Assembly: GCF_028609845.1 (NCBI RefSeq) | Contig: NZ_CP063191.1 | Span: 2,108,001-2,172,000 of the forward strand | DNA length: 64,000 nucleotides | Direction of reading: 5' to 3' | Source: Corynebacterium heidelbergense | GTDB taxonomy: Bacteria; Actinomycetota; Actinomycetes; Mycobacteriales; Mycobacteriaceae | Shown here: piece by piece, positions 17,433-26,811 of the stretch | Numbering within the stretch: the stretch's first letter is position 1 | How the letters are laid out: every line of letters starts with the position of its first letter | Translations under genes and position numbers: made by a program | The notes under the pieces: model-generated | What the model saw: only the letters and a program-made list of their open reading frames with translations | Told to the model about the DNA's origin: nothing | Databases searched by the model: none

Positions 17433-18803
17433 TTAAGAGGAGATTTCCCTCTCAGTTGGCCCTTTCGGGGCAACCGGTTTAGCCCCGAAACGCGTGACGG
17501 CGATGAGGGTTATCAGCGCTGCAAAAACCACGTAATAAGCCGGGGAAATGACCTGGTGGGTGGCCCCAATGAGGATAGTTGCCACCATCGGAGCACTGCC
17601 ACCAAACACAGCGTTGGCAACGTTGAATGTCAACGCAAAACCGGTAAACCTCACCCTAGTGCTAAATTGCTCCGATAAGAAGGCCGGAATCACCCCATTA
17701 TTCAGCGCCAGCACCGCACCCATAGCCACTTCTACGGCGATGATGGTGACGAAACCGCCGCGGCCGATGAGTAAAAAGGCGGGGACAGTCAGCACGATGA
17801 AGGCCACGGCGGAGGCGATCATCGTCAGTTTCCGGCCAATCCGATCCGAGGCGCGCCCGGTGAGCAGGACAGCGAGGACATAGGCGAGCAGAGCCACACT
17901 GGACGCGGCGAAGGCCTCTGTCTTGTTGCGGCCCAGCTCCCCGGACAGATAGGTGGGCAGGTAGCTGAGCACAATGTAAAACCCGATCGCGTCCAACAGG
18001 CAGGCGGCGAAGCATACGAGGAGGGCTCGTCGTTCTCGGAAGACCTCCCGCAGCGGCGCGCTGTGTGCTGACCCGCTACCCGCGTCATCGAAGACCGGAG
18101 ACTCACGGAGCCGGAAGCGGATGTACAAGCCGATGAAGCCGAGTGGTCCGGCGAGGGCAAACGGGATGCGCCAACCCCAGCTAGCCATTTGCTCTGCGGA
18201 CAGTTGGCTACTCAGCACGGTGGCGAAAACGGAACCCAGCAGCAGGCCAGCCCCCGTGCTGGCGGGGACGATGGCCGCGAATAACCCCCGTTTGCCCGGT
18301 GGGGCGAGCTCGGTGAGCAGCGTGGAGGCCCCGGCGTACTCCCCCACCGCCGAGAATCCCTGCACTAACCGTAGCAGCAACAGCGCCGCCGGGGCAGCCA
18401 CTCCGATCGCGGCATAACCCGGCAAGAATGCGATGGCGAAGGTGGCCAGGGACATCATCACGATGGACCACGTCAGGGCAGACTTGCGCCCCCGGCGATC
18501 CCCGATGTGCCCCCACACCACCGCCCCGATCGGCCGGATGAGGAAGGAAACGGCGAACAGGCCGAGGGTCTTCACCAGCGCTGTTCGCCCCGTGTCCTGC
18601 GGAAAGAACACGGTGGCAATGACGGTGGAGAGGTAACCGTAGACCGCGTAGTCGAACCACTCCACGAGGTTGCCCAGGAAAGAGGAACCGATCGCTCGCC
18701 GACGGTCCGCGGGGGACACGGTAGCGGCCGCAGCCGTGTCGACGACCGGAGGTGACGGTGGCGAGGTGGTGCCGGAGTGCTCCTGAGAGCGAACGATGGT
18801 CAC
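17433..18803 (-). CDS. MHS-type MFS transporter 2 of the creatine module
   Basis: A 456-aa paralogue of the preceding carrier, with the same landmarks: NLVEWFDYAVYGYLSTVIA, GHIGDRRGRKSALTWS, LRLVQGFSAVGEYAGAS, FLSEQFSTRVRFTGFALTF and ASDRIGRKLTM. Similarity runs end to end, so this is a tandem duplication whose copies have diverged mostly in the N-terminal tail and the central loop (FDDAGSGSAHSAPL). The best start is the GTG at 18803, with GGAGG 7 nt upstream. An ATG at 18827 lies before that ribosome site. It is divergent from sarcosine oxidase. The two copies may take different methylated substrates, for example creatine versus sarcosine or creatinine. That is inference. Confidence 0.87.
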   Translation of the reverse strand: MTIVRSQEHSGTTSPPSPPVVDTAAAATVSPADRRRAIGSSFLGNLVEWFDYAVYGYLSTVIATVFFPQDTGRTALVKTLGLFAVSFLIRPIGAVVWGHIGDRRGRKSALTWSIVMMSLATFAIAFLPGYAAIGVAAPAALLLLRLVQGFSAVGEYAGASTLLTELAPPGKRGLFAAIVPASTGAGLLLGSVFATVLSSQLSAEQMASWGWRIPFALAGPLGFIGLYIRFRLRESPVFDDAGSGSAHSAPLREVFRERRALLVCFAACLLDAIGFYIVLSYLPTYLSGELGRNKTEAFAASSVALLAYVLAVLLTGRASDRIGRKLTMIASAVAFIVLTVPAFLLIGRGGFVTIIAVEVAMGAVLALNNGVIPAFLSEQFSTRVRFTGFALTFNVANAVFGGSAPMVATILIGATHQVISPAYYVVFAALITLIAVTRFGAKPVAPKGPTEREISS

Positions 18804-19210
18804 GGCGGGGCCTCCTGTCGTAGCCATGGGCGGTGGGCGGGTGCTGCGGGAGAAGGGGCGTGCGGTGGGGTCCTGCGCAAACGGAGTGCGGCAAGAACCG
18901 GGGCGTTGAGAATCGGCGCGGTAGGAATCAGCGTGCAGAAATTGCCGCAGTGACGAACGTAAATAGCCCATTTTGCCGTGCAATGACCCTTTTGTTACGT
19001 GCTCGTTTCCCCATTGGGTCCCCCGGCACAACAAACGGGTCGTTTATTGTCGGCAGATGAAATATACGGGCCGTACTGGGGTTTTCGGCCCACAATCGGG
19101 GGGTAGTCGGGCACTATTGAGAAAATTCACGGCCTCACGGCTGGGCACTTTCCCCGCCTCTTCCTCCCCTGCCGAGGGACGGACGGGACTACACGAAAAG
19201 GACGACGAGA
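18804..19210. promoter_or_regulatory. Divergent intergenic region between MFS transporter 2 and sarcosine oxidase
   Basis: A 407-bp region with no supported gene. It should hold promoters for both directions. An 11-bp palindrome TACGGGCCGTA lies at 19065-19075, within a GGGCC/GGCCC-rich stretch 140 bp before the oxidase start. Frames reading through it are shadows of the flanking genes. Confidence 0.4.
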
Positions 19211-20452
19211 ATGAGCGATGTGGAGGGCGCGAGCCCCATGGATGCGGACGTCATTGTCGTAGGACTTGGCTCCATGGGCTCGGCCGCAGTGGATCGCTTG
19301 GCCGCTCGTGGAGTGAACGTTCTGGGTTTTGAACAATTCGGGCCGGTCCACCAACTGGGTTCCCACCACGGCGGCTCGCGCATCGTGCGTCTGTCTTACT
19401 TCGAGCACCCCAGCTACGTCCCCCTCCTGCGACGAGCCTTCGAGTTGTGGGATGACCTGCAGGGCTACGCCGAATCCCAAGGAGAGGAGCGGGTGATTCA
19501 CTACTGCGGCGGGCTGTACGCCGGCTCCCCGGATTGCGCGACCTACGCCGGGTCCCTGCTCGCCGCCAGGGAGCACGGCCTGGACGTAGAGCTGCTCACC
19601 GCCGATGAGTGCAACCGGCGCTTTCCCCAATTCACCCTCGCCAAAGAGGAGGTGGCCCTGTTCGAGAAGAAGGCCGGGTTCGTCCGCCCCGAGCTGACCG
19701 TGGGGCTGCAGTTGCGCCGTGCCGCAGCACATGGGGCGGATCTCCGGTTCAACCAAAAGGTCCGTGAGGTCACCGATAGCGGAGGGCCCCAGGGAGTAGC
19801 CGTCACCACGGAGGAGGGCACCTTCCGTGCCCCCAAGGCCATCATCACGGCTGGGGCCTGGGCCCCCAAGATGTTCGAAAGTGCCGGTATCCCCCAGTTC
19901 GCCGAACGCCAGGTGATGTACTGGTTCACCCCGACGGATGCCGAAGGTGATCCGATGGCCCTGGCCGAGACCTTTGCTTCCGGCCCGGTCTACATTCACG
20001 ATACTACGGATACCGCCCAGATCTACGGGTTTCCTGCGTCCGACGGCCCGGAGGGAGGGGCGAAGGTCGCGTTCTTCCGAAAAGGGCGGCCGACGGACCC
20101 CGATGAGGTCGATCGTGTCGTCACCGAGGAGGAAGTGGCCGCGATGCAGCAACGCCTCACCAGTTTCGCGCCCGCCCTTGCCGCCGGTGCCCTCGTGGAC
20201 GCAAAAGCCTGCATGTACACCACTACTCCCGACGAACACTTCGTCATCGGCCCCCATCCCTCCCCGAACTCGCCGAATACCGCCATCGCCTGTGGCTTCT
20301 CCGGCCATGGCTTCAAATTCGTCCCCGTCGTCGGCGAGATCCTCGCGGACCTCGCCCTCACGGGCGAGACCGCACACGACATCTCCCTTTTCGATCCCCT
20401 ACGCTTCAGCGAGGTGCGAGCAGCCCAAAAACCGGCTCCCGAGCTGCGATAG
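19211..20452 (+). CDS. Monomeric sarcosine oxidase family flavoprotein
   Basis: Oxidatively demethylates sarcosine to glycine, formaldehyde and H2O2 (EC 1.5.3.1). The 413-aa protein starts with the FAD-binding DVIVVGLGSMGSAAVDRLAA and the characteristic HHGGSRIVRLSYFEHPSYV. It keeps the covalent-flavin cysteine in KACMYTTTPDEHFVIG (C334, equivalent to Cys315 of the Bacillus enzyme), and ends with CGFSGHGFKFVPVVGE. N-methyltryptophan oxidase (SolA) is the nearest alternative. Creatinase next door supports sarcosine. The ATG at 19211 has AAGGACGACGAGA upstream. An internal ATG ten codons in would also preserve the FAD motif. It is transcribed away from the MFS pair. Confidence 0.92.
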   Translation: MSDVEGASPMDADVIVVGLGSMGSAAVDRLAARGVNVLGFEQFGPVHQLGSHHGGSRIVRLSYFEHPSYVPLLRRAFELWDDLQGYAESQGEERVIHYCGGLYAGSPDCATYAGSLLAAREHGLDVELLTADECNRRFPQFTLAKEEVALFEKKAGFVRPELTVGLQLRRAAAHGADLRFNQKVREVTDSGGPQGVAVTTEEGTFRAPKAIITAGAWAPKMFESAGIPQFAERQVMYWFTPTDAEGDPMALAETFASGPVYIHDTTDTAQIYGFPASDGPEGGAKVAFFRKGRPTDPDEVDRVVTEEEVAAMQQRLTSFAPALAAGALVDAKACMYTTTPDEHFVIGPHPSPNSPNTAIACGFSGHGFKFVPVVGEILADLALTGETAHDISLFDPLRFSEVRAAQKPAPELR

Positions 20453-20461
20453 GGTCGAGTC

Positions 20462-20662
20462 ATGAAGTTCGGAATGCGCACCCCCAGCTTGCGGAAATCC
20501 ATCTCTGCCCGCACCACCGGCCGGTTGAAGCGATCGGTGAAGCGCCAACTTATCCCCGGATACGGCCGGAAGGGGATGGGGGTGCTGCGCGACCCTAAAC
20601 GAGCCGCCTATAACGCCGTGTACCGCAGGACAACTTTTGGCCTTGGCGACCTGTTCAAGTAG
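20462..20662 (+). CDS. Small basic conserved-type protein of unknown function
   Basis: A 66-aa, strongly basic ORF 9 bp after sarcosine oxidase, with AGGGTCGAG just before the ATG. It is rich in Arg/Lys in the first half (SLRKSISARTTGRLKRSVKR) and ends with YNAVYRRTTFGLGDLFK. No signal peptide or membrane helix is visible. The arrangement of a K/R-rich start, a central GRKGMGVLRDPKRAAYN and a TFGLGDLF tail resembles a short hypothetical family I recall from Gram-positive genomes. I cannot assign a role. It is probably co-transcribed with the oxidase. Confidence 0.65.
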   Translation: MKFGMRTPSLRKSISARTTGRLKRSVKRQLIPGYGRKGMGVLRDPKRAAYNAVYRRTTFGLGDLFK

Positions 20663-20710
20663 ATCGCTGTTCGTGGGCTACGTACTTTCCCCCCTACGTA
20701 TCTTTGGCTT

Positions 20711-22210
20711 ATGACCCAACCTCAGCCCAGCCAGTCGACCCATGCATATCAGGAGGATCGCCCATTCGTGGGGTCCCGTCTGCGCCAGTTACGCAAGGAG
20801 CGGGATATATCCCAAGCGAGGCTGGCCCAAACGCTGGGGTTATCGGCGTCCTATATCAATCAAATCGAACACGACAGCCGACCGCTCACCTTGTCGGTAC
20901 TGACCAAAATCACCGATGCTTTCGGGGTGGACGCCACATTCTTTGCGCGCGAGGATTCCACCCGGCTGCTGGCCGAAGTGCAGGACGTGGTGCTGGATAA
21001 GGAGATCTGCCCCACCCCCGTGGATCTCACCGAACTGGCGGAACTCGTCCGCAACCACCCCACGTTGGCGCGGGCCATGGTGGACATGCACTCACGCTAT
21101 CGCAACGTTTCCGACAAACTCTCGCTCGCCACGGAAGAACGCATTCAGGGTTCCGCCGTGCTGTCCATCACCCCGCGCGGCGAACTATTCGGTCGGGCCT
21201 CGGGACCGGAGGCCTTTTCCATGCCCCACGAGGAGGTCAGGGACTATTTCTATGCGCGGCAGAATTATGTGGACATCTTGGACGTCCAGGCCGAGCGCCT
21301 TTCCGAACACATCGGTATAGCAAAGCTGCAGATCCCCTTCACTGAGCAGATCATTGTGGACCGGCTCAAGAAAAGCCACGACATCACGGTGACCTACTCA
21401 CGGGATTTGGGGGATACCCAACATCAGTTCATCCCCGAACGCCGGGAGCTGTTCGTCTCCGCGAAGATGCGCCCCGGGCAGATCGCCTTCCGCCTGGCCA
21501 GCGAGCTAGCCCACCTCGAGGCGGGGGATACCATCACCAGCCTGGTGGAGCTGGGGCACTTCACCTCCCAGGCCTCCCGCACCCTCGCAACCAGGGGGTT
21601 GGCCAGCTATTGGGCCGCAGCGCTACTGCTGCCCTATCGCACCTTTCACGCCTCCGCCGAGGAATCCCGCTACGACCTGGAATTCCTCATGCGGGAGTAC
21701 GGCGTGGGGTACGAAACGGTCTGCCATCGCCTCTCCACCCTGCAACGCCCTAGCCTGCGCGGGATCCCGTGGACCTTCGTCCGCGTGGACCGGGCCGGGA
21801 ACATGTCCAAACGGCAGTCGGCATCCGGGCTGCACCTATCCAACTCTGGCGGGACGTGCCCGCTGTGGAATGTGTACGAGACCTTCAGCTACCCCGGCAA
21901 GATCATGCGGCAGATGGCCCAGATGCCCGACGGGCGGACGTACCTATGGATCGCGCGAACAGTAAACCATCATCGCGCGGCATGGGGGCAGCCCGGGAAG
22001 ATGTTTGCTATTGGGTTGGGCTGCGAGATGCGCCACGCCGAGCGCACGGTGTACTCCGATGGGCTTAACATCCACGATGCCTCCGCGGCCACGCCTATCG
22101 GCTCGGGCTGCCGGTTGTGCCCGCGAGATCGCTGCCCCCAGCGCGCCTTCCCGCCTATCCACCGAGCGGTGGAGATCGATGCCCACCGCTCTGCCGTCAC
22201 CCCGTACTGA
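20711..22210 (+). CDS. ramB: RamB, acetate-metabolism transcriptional regulator (XRE / IrrE-N / DUF2083)
   Basis: A 499-aa regulator with three parts. An XRE-type helix-turn-helix ([19 protein letters not shown], then [17 protein letters not shown]) covers residues ~18-75. A central IrrE N-terminal-like (DUF955) domain spans ~195-330. A C-terminal DUF2083 region holds a cysteine set ([22 protein letters not shown]) near residues 380-485. Length and order match RamB of C. glutamicum, which binds promoters of acetate and glyoxylate genes. The neighbouring lpd gene is also as in C. glutamicum. A matching RamB box lies before aceA in this window. No Shine-Dalgarno is seen. TATCTT ends 6 nt before the ATG, so the mRNA may be leaderless. 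Confidence 0.92.
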   Translation: MTQPQPSQSTHAYQEDRPFVGSRLRQLRKERDISQARLAQTLGLSASYINQIEHDSRPLTLSVLTKITDAFGVDATFFAREDSTRLLAEVQDVVLDKEICPTPVDLTELAELVRNHPTLARAMVDMHSRYRNVSDKLSLATEERIQGSAVLSITPRGELFGRASGPEAFSMPHEEVRDYFYARQNYVDILDVQAERLSEHIGIAKLQIPFTEQIIVDRLKKSHDITVTYSRDLGDTQHQFIPERRELFVSAKMRPGQIAFRLASELAHLEAGDTITSLVELGHFTSQASRTLATRGLASYWAAALLLPYRTFHASAEESRYDLEFLMREYGVGYETVCHRLSTLQRPSLRGIPWTFVRVDRAGNMSKRQSASGLHLSNSGGTCPLWNVYETFSYPGKIMRQMAQMPDGRTYLWIARTVNHHRAAWGQPGKMFAIGLGCEMRHAERTVYSDGLNIHDASAATPIGSGCRLCPRDRCPQRAFPPIHRAVEIDAHRSAVTPY

Positions 22211-22257
22211 GCGGCGCCCGAGGCGGCCCGGCTAGCCCGCCCGGGCCCCGGCGCCGC
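22211..22257. terminator. GC-rich hairpin between convergent ramB and lpd
   Basis: Arms GCGGCGCC (22211-22218) and GGCGCCGC (22250-22257) flank a further GC-rich inner palindrome around CCCGGGC. No T-run follows on either strand, so termination is plausible but not proven. Confidence 0.4.
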
Positions 22258-22273
22258 GGTCACGCGGCGTTGG

Positions 22274-23707
22274 CTAGAGGTTCAGCATATGCCCAGCGAT
22301 ACCGTGGGCAGCTTCCTTCATGGCCTCCGACAGCGTGGGGTGGGTGTGCACGTTGCGGGCGATTTCCTCGGCGGTGAGGTCGAAGCGCTGGGCGAGAGTC
22401 AGCTCCGGCAGCAGCTCGGAGACGTCCGGGCCGACCATGTGCGCACCGAGCAGCTCTCCGTACTCCGCATCCGCGACGATCTTCACGAAGCCCACGGCGT
22501 GCCCGAGGCCCTGGGCCTTGCCGTTGGCCGTGTAGGGGAAGGTCGCCACCTTGATCTCGCGGCCCTGTTCCTCGGCCTTCTTCCGGGCCACCTCTTCGGT
22601 GTAACCGAAGCTGGCGACCTGCGGGGAGCAGAAGGTTGCCCGGGGCATCATCATGTAATCCCCTAGCAGTTCGGTTTCGGCCCCGGCAATGACCTCCGCG
22701 GCCACCACACCCTGGGCCTCAGCCACGTGGGCGAGCTGAAGTTTCGCGGTCACGTCCCCGATGGCGAAGATGTGCTTGACGTTCGTGCGCATCTCATCGT
22801 CGATCTGGATCGCGCCCCGCTCGGTGAGTTGCACGCCGGTGTTCTCCAGCCCGTAGCCCTCGGTGCGGGGCGCAAAACCGATGGAGACCATGACGCGGTC
22901 GGCCTTGAGGGTTTCCTGCTTGGAACCATCGGCGGATTCGATATCCACCTCCACGCCCTGCCCCTCGCCGTTATCGCGCACGGCCGTGGTCTTGTGCCCC
23001 GTCTTAAGCTTCACGCCGAGCTTCTTGTACTGCTTGGCGATCTCTTTGGACACGTCCTTGTCCTCGTTGGGCAACACCCGGTCCATGAACTCCACCACGG
23101 TGATGTCCACCCCGAAGTTGGAGAACACGTAGGCGAACTCCATTCCGATGGCTCCGGCGCCGATGATTACCATGGATTCCGGCTTGTTGCTATCGAGGAT
23201 CTGCTCCTCGTAGGAAACGATGTTCCCGCCCAGTTCGACCCCGGGCAGCGAGCGCACAACGGAACCCGTGGCAATGATCGCGTTGTCGAAGGTGATTGTC
23301 TTGCCTGCGTCATCGCCGTCGGAGACCTCAATGGTGTGATCGTCGACGAAACTCCCCCGACCGTTAATCTCCTGGATCTTGTTCTTCTTCATGAGGAAGT
23401 GCACGCCCTTGACGATGTTCCCGGAGACCTTCCGGGATCGGGCGTGGGCAACGGAGAAATCCATGGAGATGTTGTCTCCGGTGATGCCGTAGGTCTTCGC
23501 TTCCTTGGTAATGGTGTGCGCCAGCTCCGCGTTGCGGATCAAAGCTTTGGAGGGGATACAGCCCACATTGAGGCACACCCCGCCCCAGTACTGCTTCTCC
23601 ACGACGGCGGTCTTCAAGCCCAGCTGGGCCGCCCGGATGGCGCAGACATAGCCGCCAGGGCCGGCACCGAGTACTACAACGTCGAAATGCTCATTTTGTT
23701 CAGCCAC
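22274..23707 (-). CDS. lpd: Dihydrolipoamide dehydrogenase
   Basis: E3 component of pyruvate and 2-oxoglutarate dehydrogenase complexes (EC 1.8.1.4), reoxidising dihydrolipoyl groups with NAD+. The 477-aa protein has [19 protein letters not shown] (FAD), the redox-active disulfide [15 protein letters not shown] (C45, C50), [20 protein letters not shown] (NAD), [19 protein letters not shown] and the C-terminal catalytic [13 protein letters not shown]. It starts with GTG at 23707. TAAGCT ends 8 nt before it, and there is no ribosome site, which fits a leaderless transcript. Adjacent to ramB as in C. glutamicum. No other dehydrogenase-complex genes are nearby. Confidence 0.97.
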   Translation of the reverse strand: MAEQNEHFDVVVLGAGPGGYVCAIRAAQLGLKTAVVEKQYWGGVCLNVGCIPSKALIRNAELAHTITKEAKTYGITGDNISMDFSVAHARSRKVSGNIVKGVHFLMKKNKIQEINGRGSFVDDHTIEVSDGDDAGKTITFDNAIIATGSVVRSLPGVELGGNIVSYEEQILDSNKPESMVIIGAGAIGMEFAYVFSNFGVDITVVEFMDRVLPNEDKDVSKEIAKQYKKLGVKLKTGHKTTAVRDNGEGQGVEVDIESADGSKQETLKADRVMVSIGFAPRTEGYGLENTGVQLTERGAIQIDDEMRTNVKHIFAIGDVTAKLQLAHVAEAQGVVAAEVIAGAETELLGDYMMMPRATFCSPQVASFGYTEEVARKKAEEQGREIKVATFPYTANGKAQGLGHAVGFVKIVADAEYGELLGAHMVGPDVSELLPELTLAQRFDLTAEEIARNVHTHPTLSEAMKEAAHGIAGHMLNL

Positions 23708-23939
23708 GGTTCTTTAGCTTACGTCCTTTGCCCGCTGCCATGTCACCAACCATTTTTCGGCTAGCGGGGCCCGCTCTGACACGCTAAAATTCCCATGAAC
23801 TACGGCCTGCCGGAACCTGGCAATCCCCTGCGGGCTGCTTCCAAGCTCGGCCCCCGGTCATGTGGCCTGCGTCAACCCCCGCGCGTCACCAACCTCCTCT
23901 TTCCCCTGCAACCCCCCCGGTAGAAGGACATCCCCCACC

Positions 23940-25088
23940 ATGAAGCGAAGCATCCGCCGAATTGCCGCAGCGGTTTTGGCCGCCGCCGCACCCATCGGCG
24001 CCACGGCCCTGGCCGCCCCAGCAGCCCAGGCCTCCGCCATCAGCGCAGCCGAGCAGGCCCACGGTGCCGCTCCGGCCACTCTGACCTTTGGTCAGCCCAC
24101 GCCGGGAATCGAAGGCAAGGATCGCTGGCGCGGGCGGTTGGAGGAGTTCCGCAAGTCGGGCTTCGACAACGTTCAGGAAGTGTGGGCCCACTCCCCGGCC
24201 ATGAACCGGGACATCCCCCTGGTTGTCATACAGCCGAAGAAGCCCGAGCTGCGCGATAACGCCCCCACCCTGTACCTGCTCAACGGCGCTGACGGCGGTG
24301 AGGGCCGGGCGAACTGGATCAATCAGACGGACGTAGTGCAGTACTACGGCGGCAACGATAACCCGGCCGCCGGGGAAGTATCGGATGGCATCGGGGCGAA
24401 CATCGTCATGCCCATGGCCGGGGCCTTCTCCTACTACTCCGATTGGATCCAGGACGCTCCCTCCCTGGGCGGAAAGCAGGCCTGGGAAACTTTTATGACC
24501 AAGGAGTTGCCGCAGGCCATCGAGCCGGCCCTTAAGGCCAATGGCAACCGCGCTATCGCGGGCATGTCCATGTCCGCGACATCCTCCCTGCTCTACGCCG
24601 AGCACAACCCGGGCACCTACGACGCGGTCGGATCCTTCTCCGGCTGCGCCGCCACGACCACCGGCCTGGCTCCGTCCTTCGTAGAGCTCACCCTTAACCG
24701 GGGCGGGGCCACCCCGGCCCAGATGTGGGGCGGACTCAACACGGACACCGCTCGCTACAATGATGCGCTGCTCAACGCCGAAAAGCTGCGGGGTCAGCCG
24801 AACATCTACGTGTCCAACGGCACCGGCATCGCCGGCGAATACGATTGGCCCACCTCCCCGCGGATCAACGGCAACCTGTCCGCCTCCGGCCAAGTCATCG
24901 TCGAGGGCGGCGTGATCGAAGCTGGTACAAACACCTGCACCCACGACCTTGCCAACCGGACCAATTCCCTGGGTATCCCGGTGACCTACAACTTCCGGCC
25001 GCTGGGCACCCACCAGTGGGGCTACTGGCAGCAGGACCTGCGCAGCTTCCAGCCGGTTCTGATGGCGGGCCTGCACCCGGCGAAGTAA
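23940..25088 (+). CDS. Secreted mycolyltransferase / antigen 85-type esterase
   Basis: A 382-aa exported protein with a signal peptide (MKRSIRRIAAAVLAAAA, then a cut near AQASA around residue 38). The alpha/beta-hydrolase core follows the corynebacterial mycolyltransferase (Cmt/PS1, Ag85) pattern: LYLLNGADGGEGRANWINQTD, IVMPMAGAFSYYSDW, nucleophile GMSMSATSS (Ser ~210), and catalytic histidine in GTHQWGYWQQDL. These enzymes move mycolic acids between trehalose monomycolate and cell-wall arabinogalactan or trehalose. No C-terminal PS1 repeats are present, so this is a single-domain form. The ATG has GAAGGACA upstream. Its presence supports a mycolate outer membrane in this organism. Confidence 0.92.
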   Translation: MKRSIRRIAAAVLAAAAPIGATALAAPAAQASAISAAEQAHGAAPATLTFGQPTPGIEGKDRWRGRLEEFRKSGFDNVQEVWAHSPAMNRDIPLVVIQPKKPELRDNAPTLYLLNGADGGEGRANWINQTDVVQYYGGNDNPAAGEVSDGIGANIVMPMAGAFSYYSDWIQDAPSLGGKQAWETFMTKELPQAIEPALKANGNRAIAGMSMSATSSLLYAEHNPGTYDAVGSFSGCAATTTGLAPSFVELTLNRGGATPAQMWGGLNTDTARYNDALLNAEKLRGQPNIYVSNGTGIAGEYDWPTSPRINGNLSASGQVIVEGGVIEAGTNTCTHDLANRTNSLGIPVTYNFRPLGTHQWGYWQQDLRSFQPVLMAGLHPAK

Positions 25089-25336
25089 GCCCACCCCGCG
25101 CCCGTCAGCGCTTTGCCCTCAAGGGCCCCGGGGGTTCAGCCTCTTTCGGCACCAGTCGTACGAATGGGCGCCGGACCTCGGAGCACCCACTGGGATTGGT
25201 GGAAACGCGGGATGCCGAAGAACTTGTTGTGCTCATTGCCCATTGTTGCGCTCATTTTCCAGGAATGGCACTTAATCTCGCCCCCGTTTTCTTCCCTTTT
25301 GGACGCCCGGCTCCGCAACCCGGCGCTGCCGGTGCT

Positions 25337-26638
25337 TCAGGCGGCGCTAGGTAGGTGGCGTCGGGAATTGAGAACTACCACGACGAGAGCCAAGGTTGCC
25401 ATAACCACGCCGAACCCCAACATTATCGGGTAAGTGAACCACTGGGACAGCTTCGTGAGAATCATGGGGAAGAGGAACCCGATGTAAGTCACCACGTAGA
25501 AGATCGCAGTGAGACCACCCAGATCGTCGGGACCGGCGATGCGCTGGACCTCGGACAACCCCGAGATCATGCAGAGGCCGTAACCGCCGCCGAGGAGCAC
25601 GGCAACAACCAGCACGCCCGGAATGGAACGGCTTGCAGCCACCCAAGCGGCCAGGGACATGCCAACAATGACGAGGCACAGGGCGATAATCTGCCCCTTG
25701 GCAGAACGCGGGCTGGTGAGGTACTGCACGAATTGCTGTATCCCAAATCCGCACCCCAGACACAGAGCGGTGACTGCCGCAGAAAAAGCAATCGCGGCGG
25801 ACACCCGGTCTTGGGACAGGGCCGGCATGATGGCATAGGCCACCCCAGCACATCCGAACACCCATGGGGCCACGGGAATGACAGCCAGCAAAAAACGGGG
25901 ATGCTTAGCCGTGGGCACAAACAGGTCGGACCAGAACGACCCCTTCACCCGAAGGTGCGCGCTCTGGCGGGTTTCCGGGACCTGCAGCAACCCTATTAGG
26001 GAGGCCACGGATAAAGCGACGTGCACGACATAGGGCAATTGGGCGGGCAGCGGCGCCCACTGGGCCAGCAGCCCGGCAGTCAGGGCACCAATGGCGAATC
26101 CCCCGGTAAGGGACATGGTTGCCCGCTTAGCACCAGAGTCAGCTTTGGCGGTGCGATCCATAGCGGGGGTGGAAAGTTCCTTAATCCACGACCCTCCCGC
26201 AGTCATCGCAATACCGATGGACACCCCGGAGAGCACCCGGCCGGTAAACATGAGCCACTCTGTTGTCTCCCCGAAGGCAATTAATACCGAGGCGACAATG
26301 GCAACAATGGGCGCGGGCAACATGACGATACGGCGACCAAAACGGTCCGATAGGGGGCCGGCAATCACCAAGCTGCCCGCAATCCCGATGGCGTAGCTGG
26401 CCAAGAGGGAATCGACGAAAACCGGGGAGAACACGCTCTCCTTGCGGTACATCACCATCATGGGGGTGAACTCGTTGCCTCCCCAGGCCACCATGAACAC
26501 CGCGAAGGCCACCAGTAGCCAGGCTCGTCCGATGCCGGGGTAGCTGCGGGCGAAAGAAGACGGCGGCCCGGGCCGGCTCGGTTGCCCGTGCTGGCCCTGG
26601 TTGCCCGGCTGTCGAGAAGGGGTGGGCTGTTCGATCAT
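25337..26638 (-). CDS. MFS transporter
   Basis: A 433-aa, 12-helix major facilitator. Visible are the loop 2-3 motif GPLSDRFGRRIVML, a helix 4 region FTGRVLSGVSIGIAMTAGGSWIKE, and a final VVVVLNSRRHLPSA tail. A proline/glutamine-rich ~35-residue N-terminus precedes helix 1 (WLLVAFAVFMVAWGGNEF). The subtype resembles general drug/metabolite antiporters. No substrate can be named. The ATG at 26638 was chosen because residues upstream are low-complexity and lack a ribosome site. It diverges from the acyl-CoA dehydrogenase across 173 bp. Confidence 0.82.
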   Translation of the reverse strand: MIEQPTPSRQPGNQGQHGQPSRPGPPSSFARSYPGIGRAWLLVAFAVFMVAWGGNEFTPMMVMYRKESVFSPVFVDSLLASYAIGIAGSLVIAGPLSDRFGRRIVMLPAPIVAIVASVLIAFGETTEWLMFTGRVLSGVSIGIAMTAGGSWIKELSTPAMDRTAKADSGAKRATMSLTGGFAIGALTAGLLAQWAPLPAQLPYVVHVALSVASLIGLLQVPETRQSAHLRVKGSFWSDLFVPTAKHPRFLLAVIPVAPWVFGCAGVAYAIMPALSQDRVSAAIAFSAAVTALCLGCGFGIQQFVQYLTSPRSAKGQIIALCLVIVGMSLAAWVAASRSIPGVLVVAVLLGGGYGLCMISGLSEVQRIAGPDDLGGLTAIFYVVTYIGFLFPMILTKLSQWFTYPIMLGFGVVMATLALVVVVLNSRRHLPSAA

Positions 26639-26811
26639 GCGAATAATGCTGCCACATGGAAATGAGCCTGCAGCCACGGCCGCCCGATGTGACGAGAAGG
26701 CCCCGGGTAGGAGTTGTTGCTGCCCCCGATCGGCGTGGCTGAGACCATGGGGCACCCCGCCCTGTGGTCAACGGCACAAAAACTTAGGCGCTCCTTGGGT
26801 ACGATGGTCCT

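Noticed and set aside
17294..19061. Shared 11-mer CGGCAGATGAA upstream of the first MFS gene and of sarcosine oxidase as a common operator
   Set aside because: It is not palindromic, lies in the translated/ribosome-site region in one case, and a single shared 11-mer may be chance.
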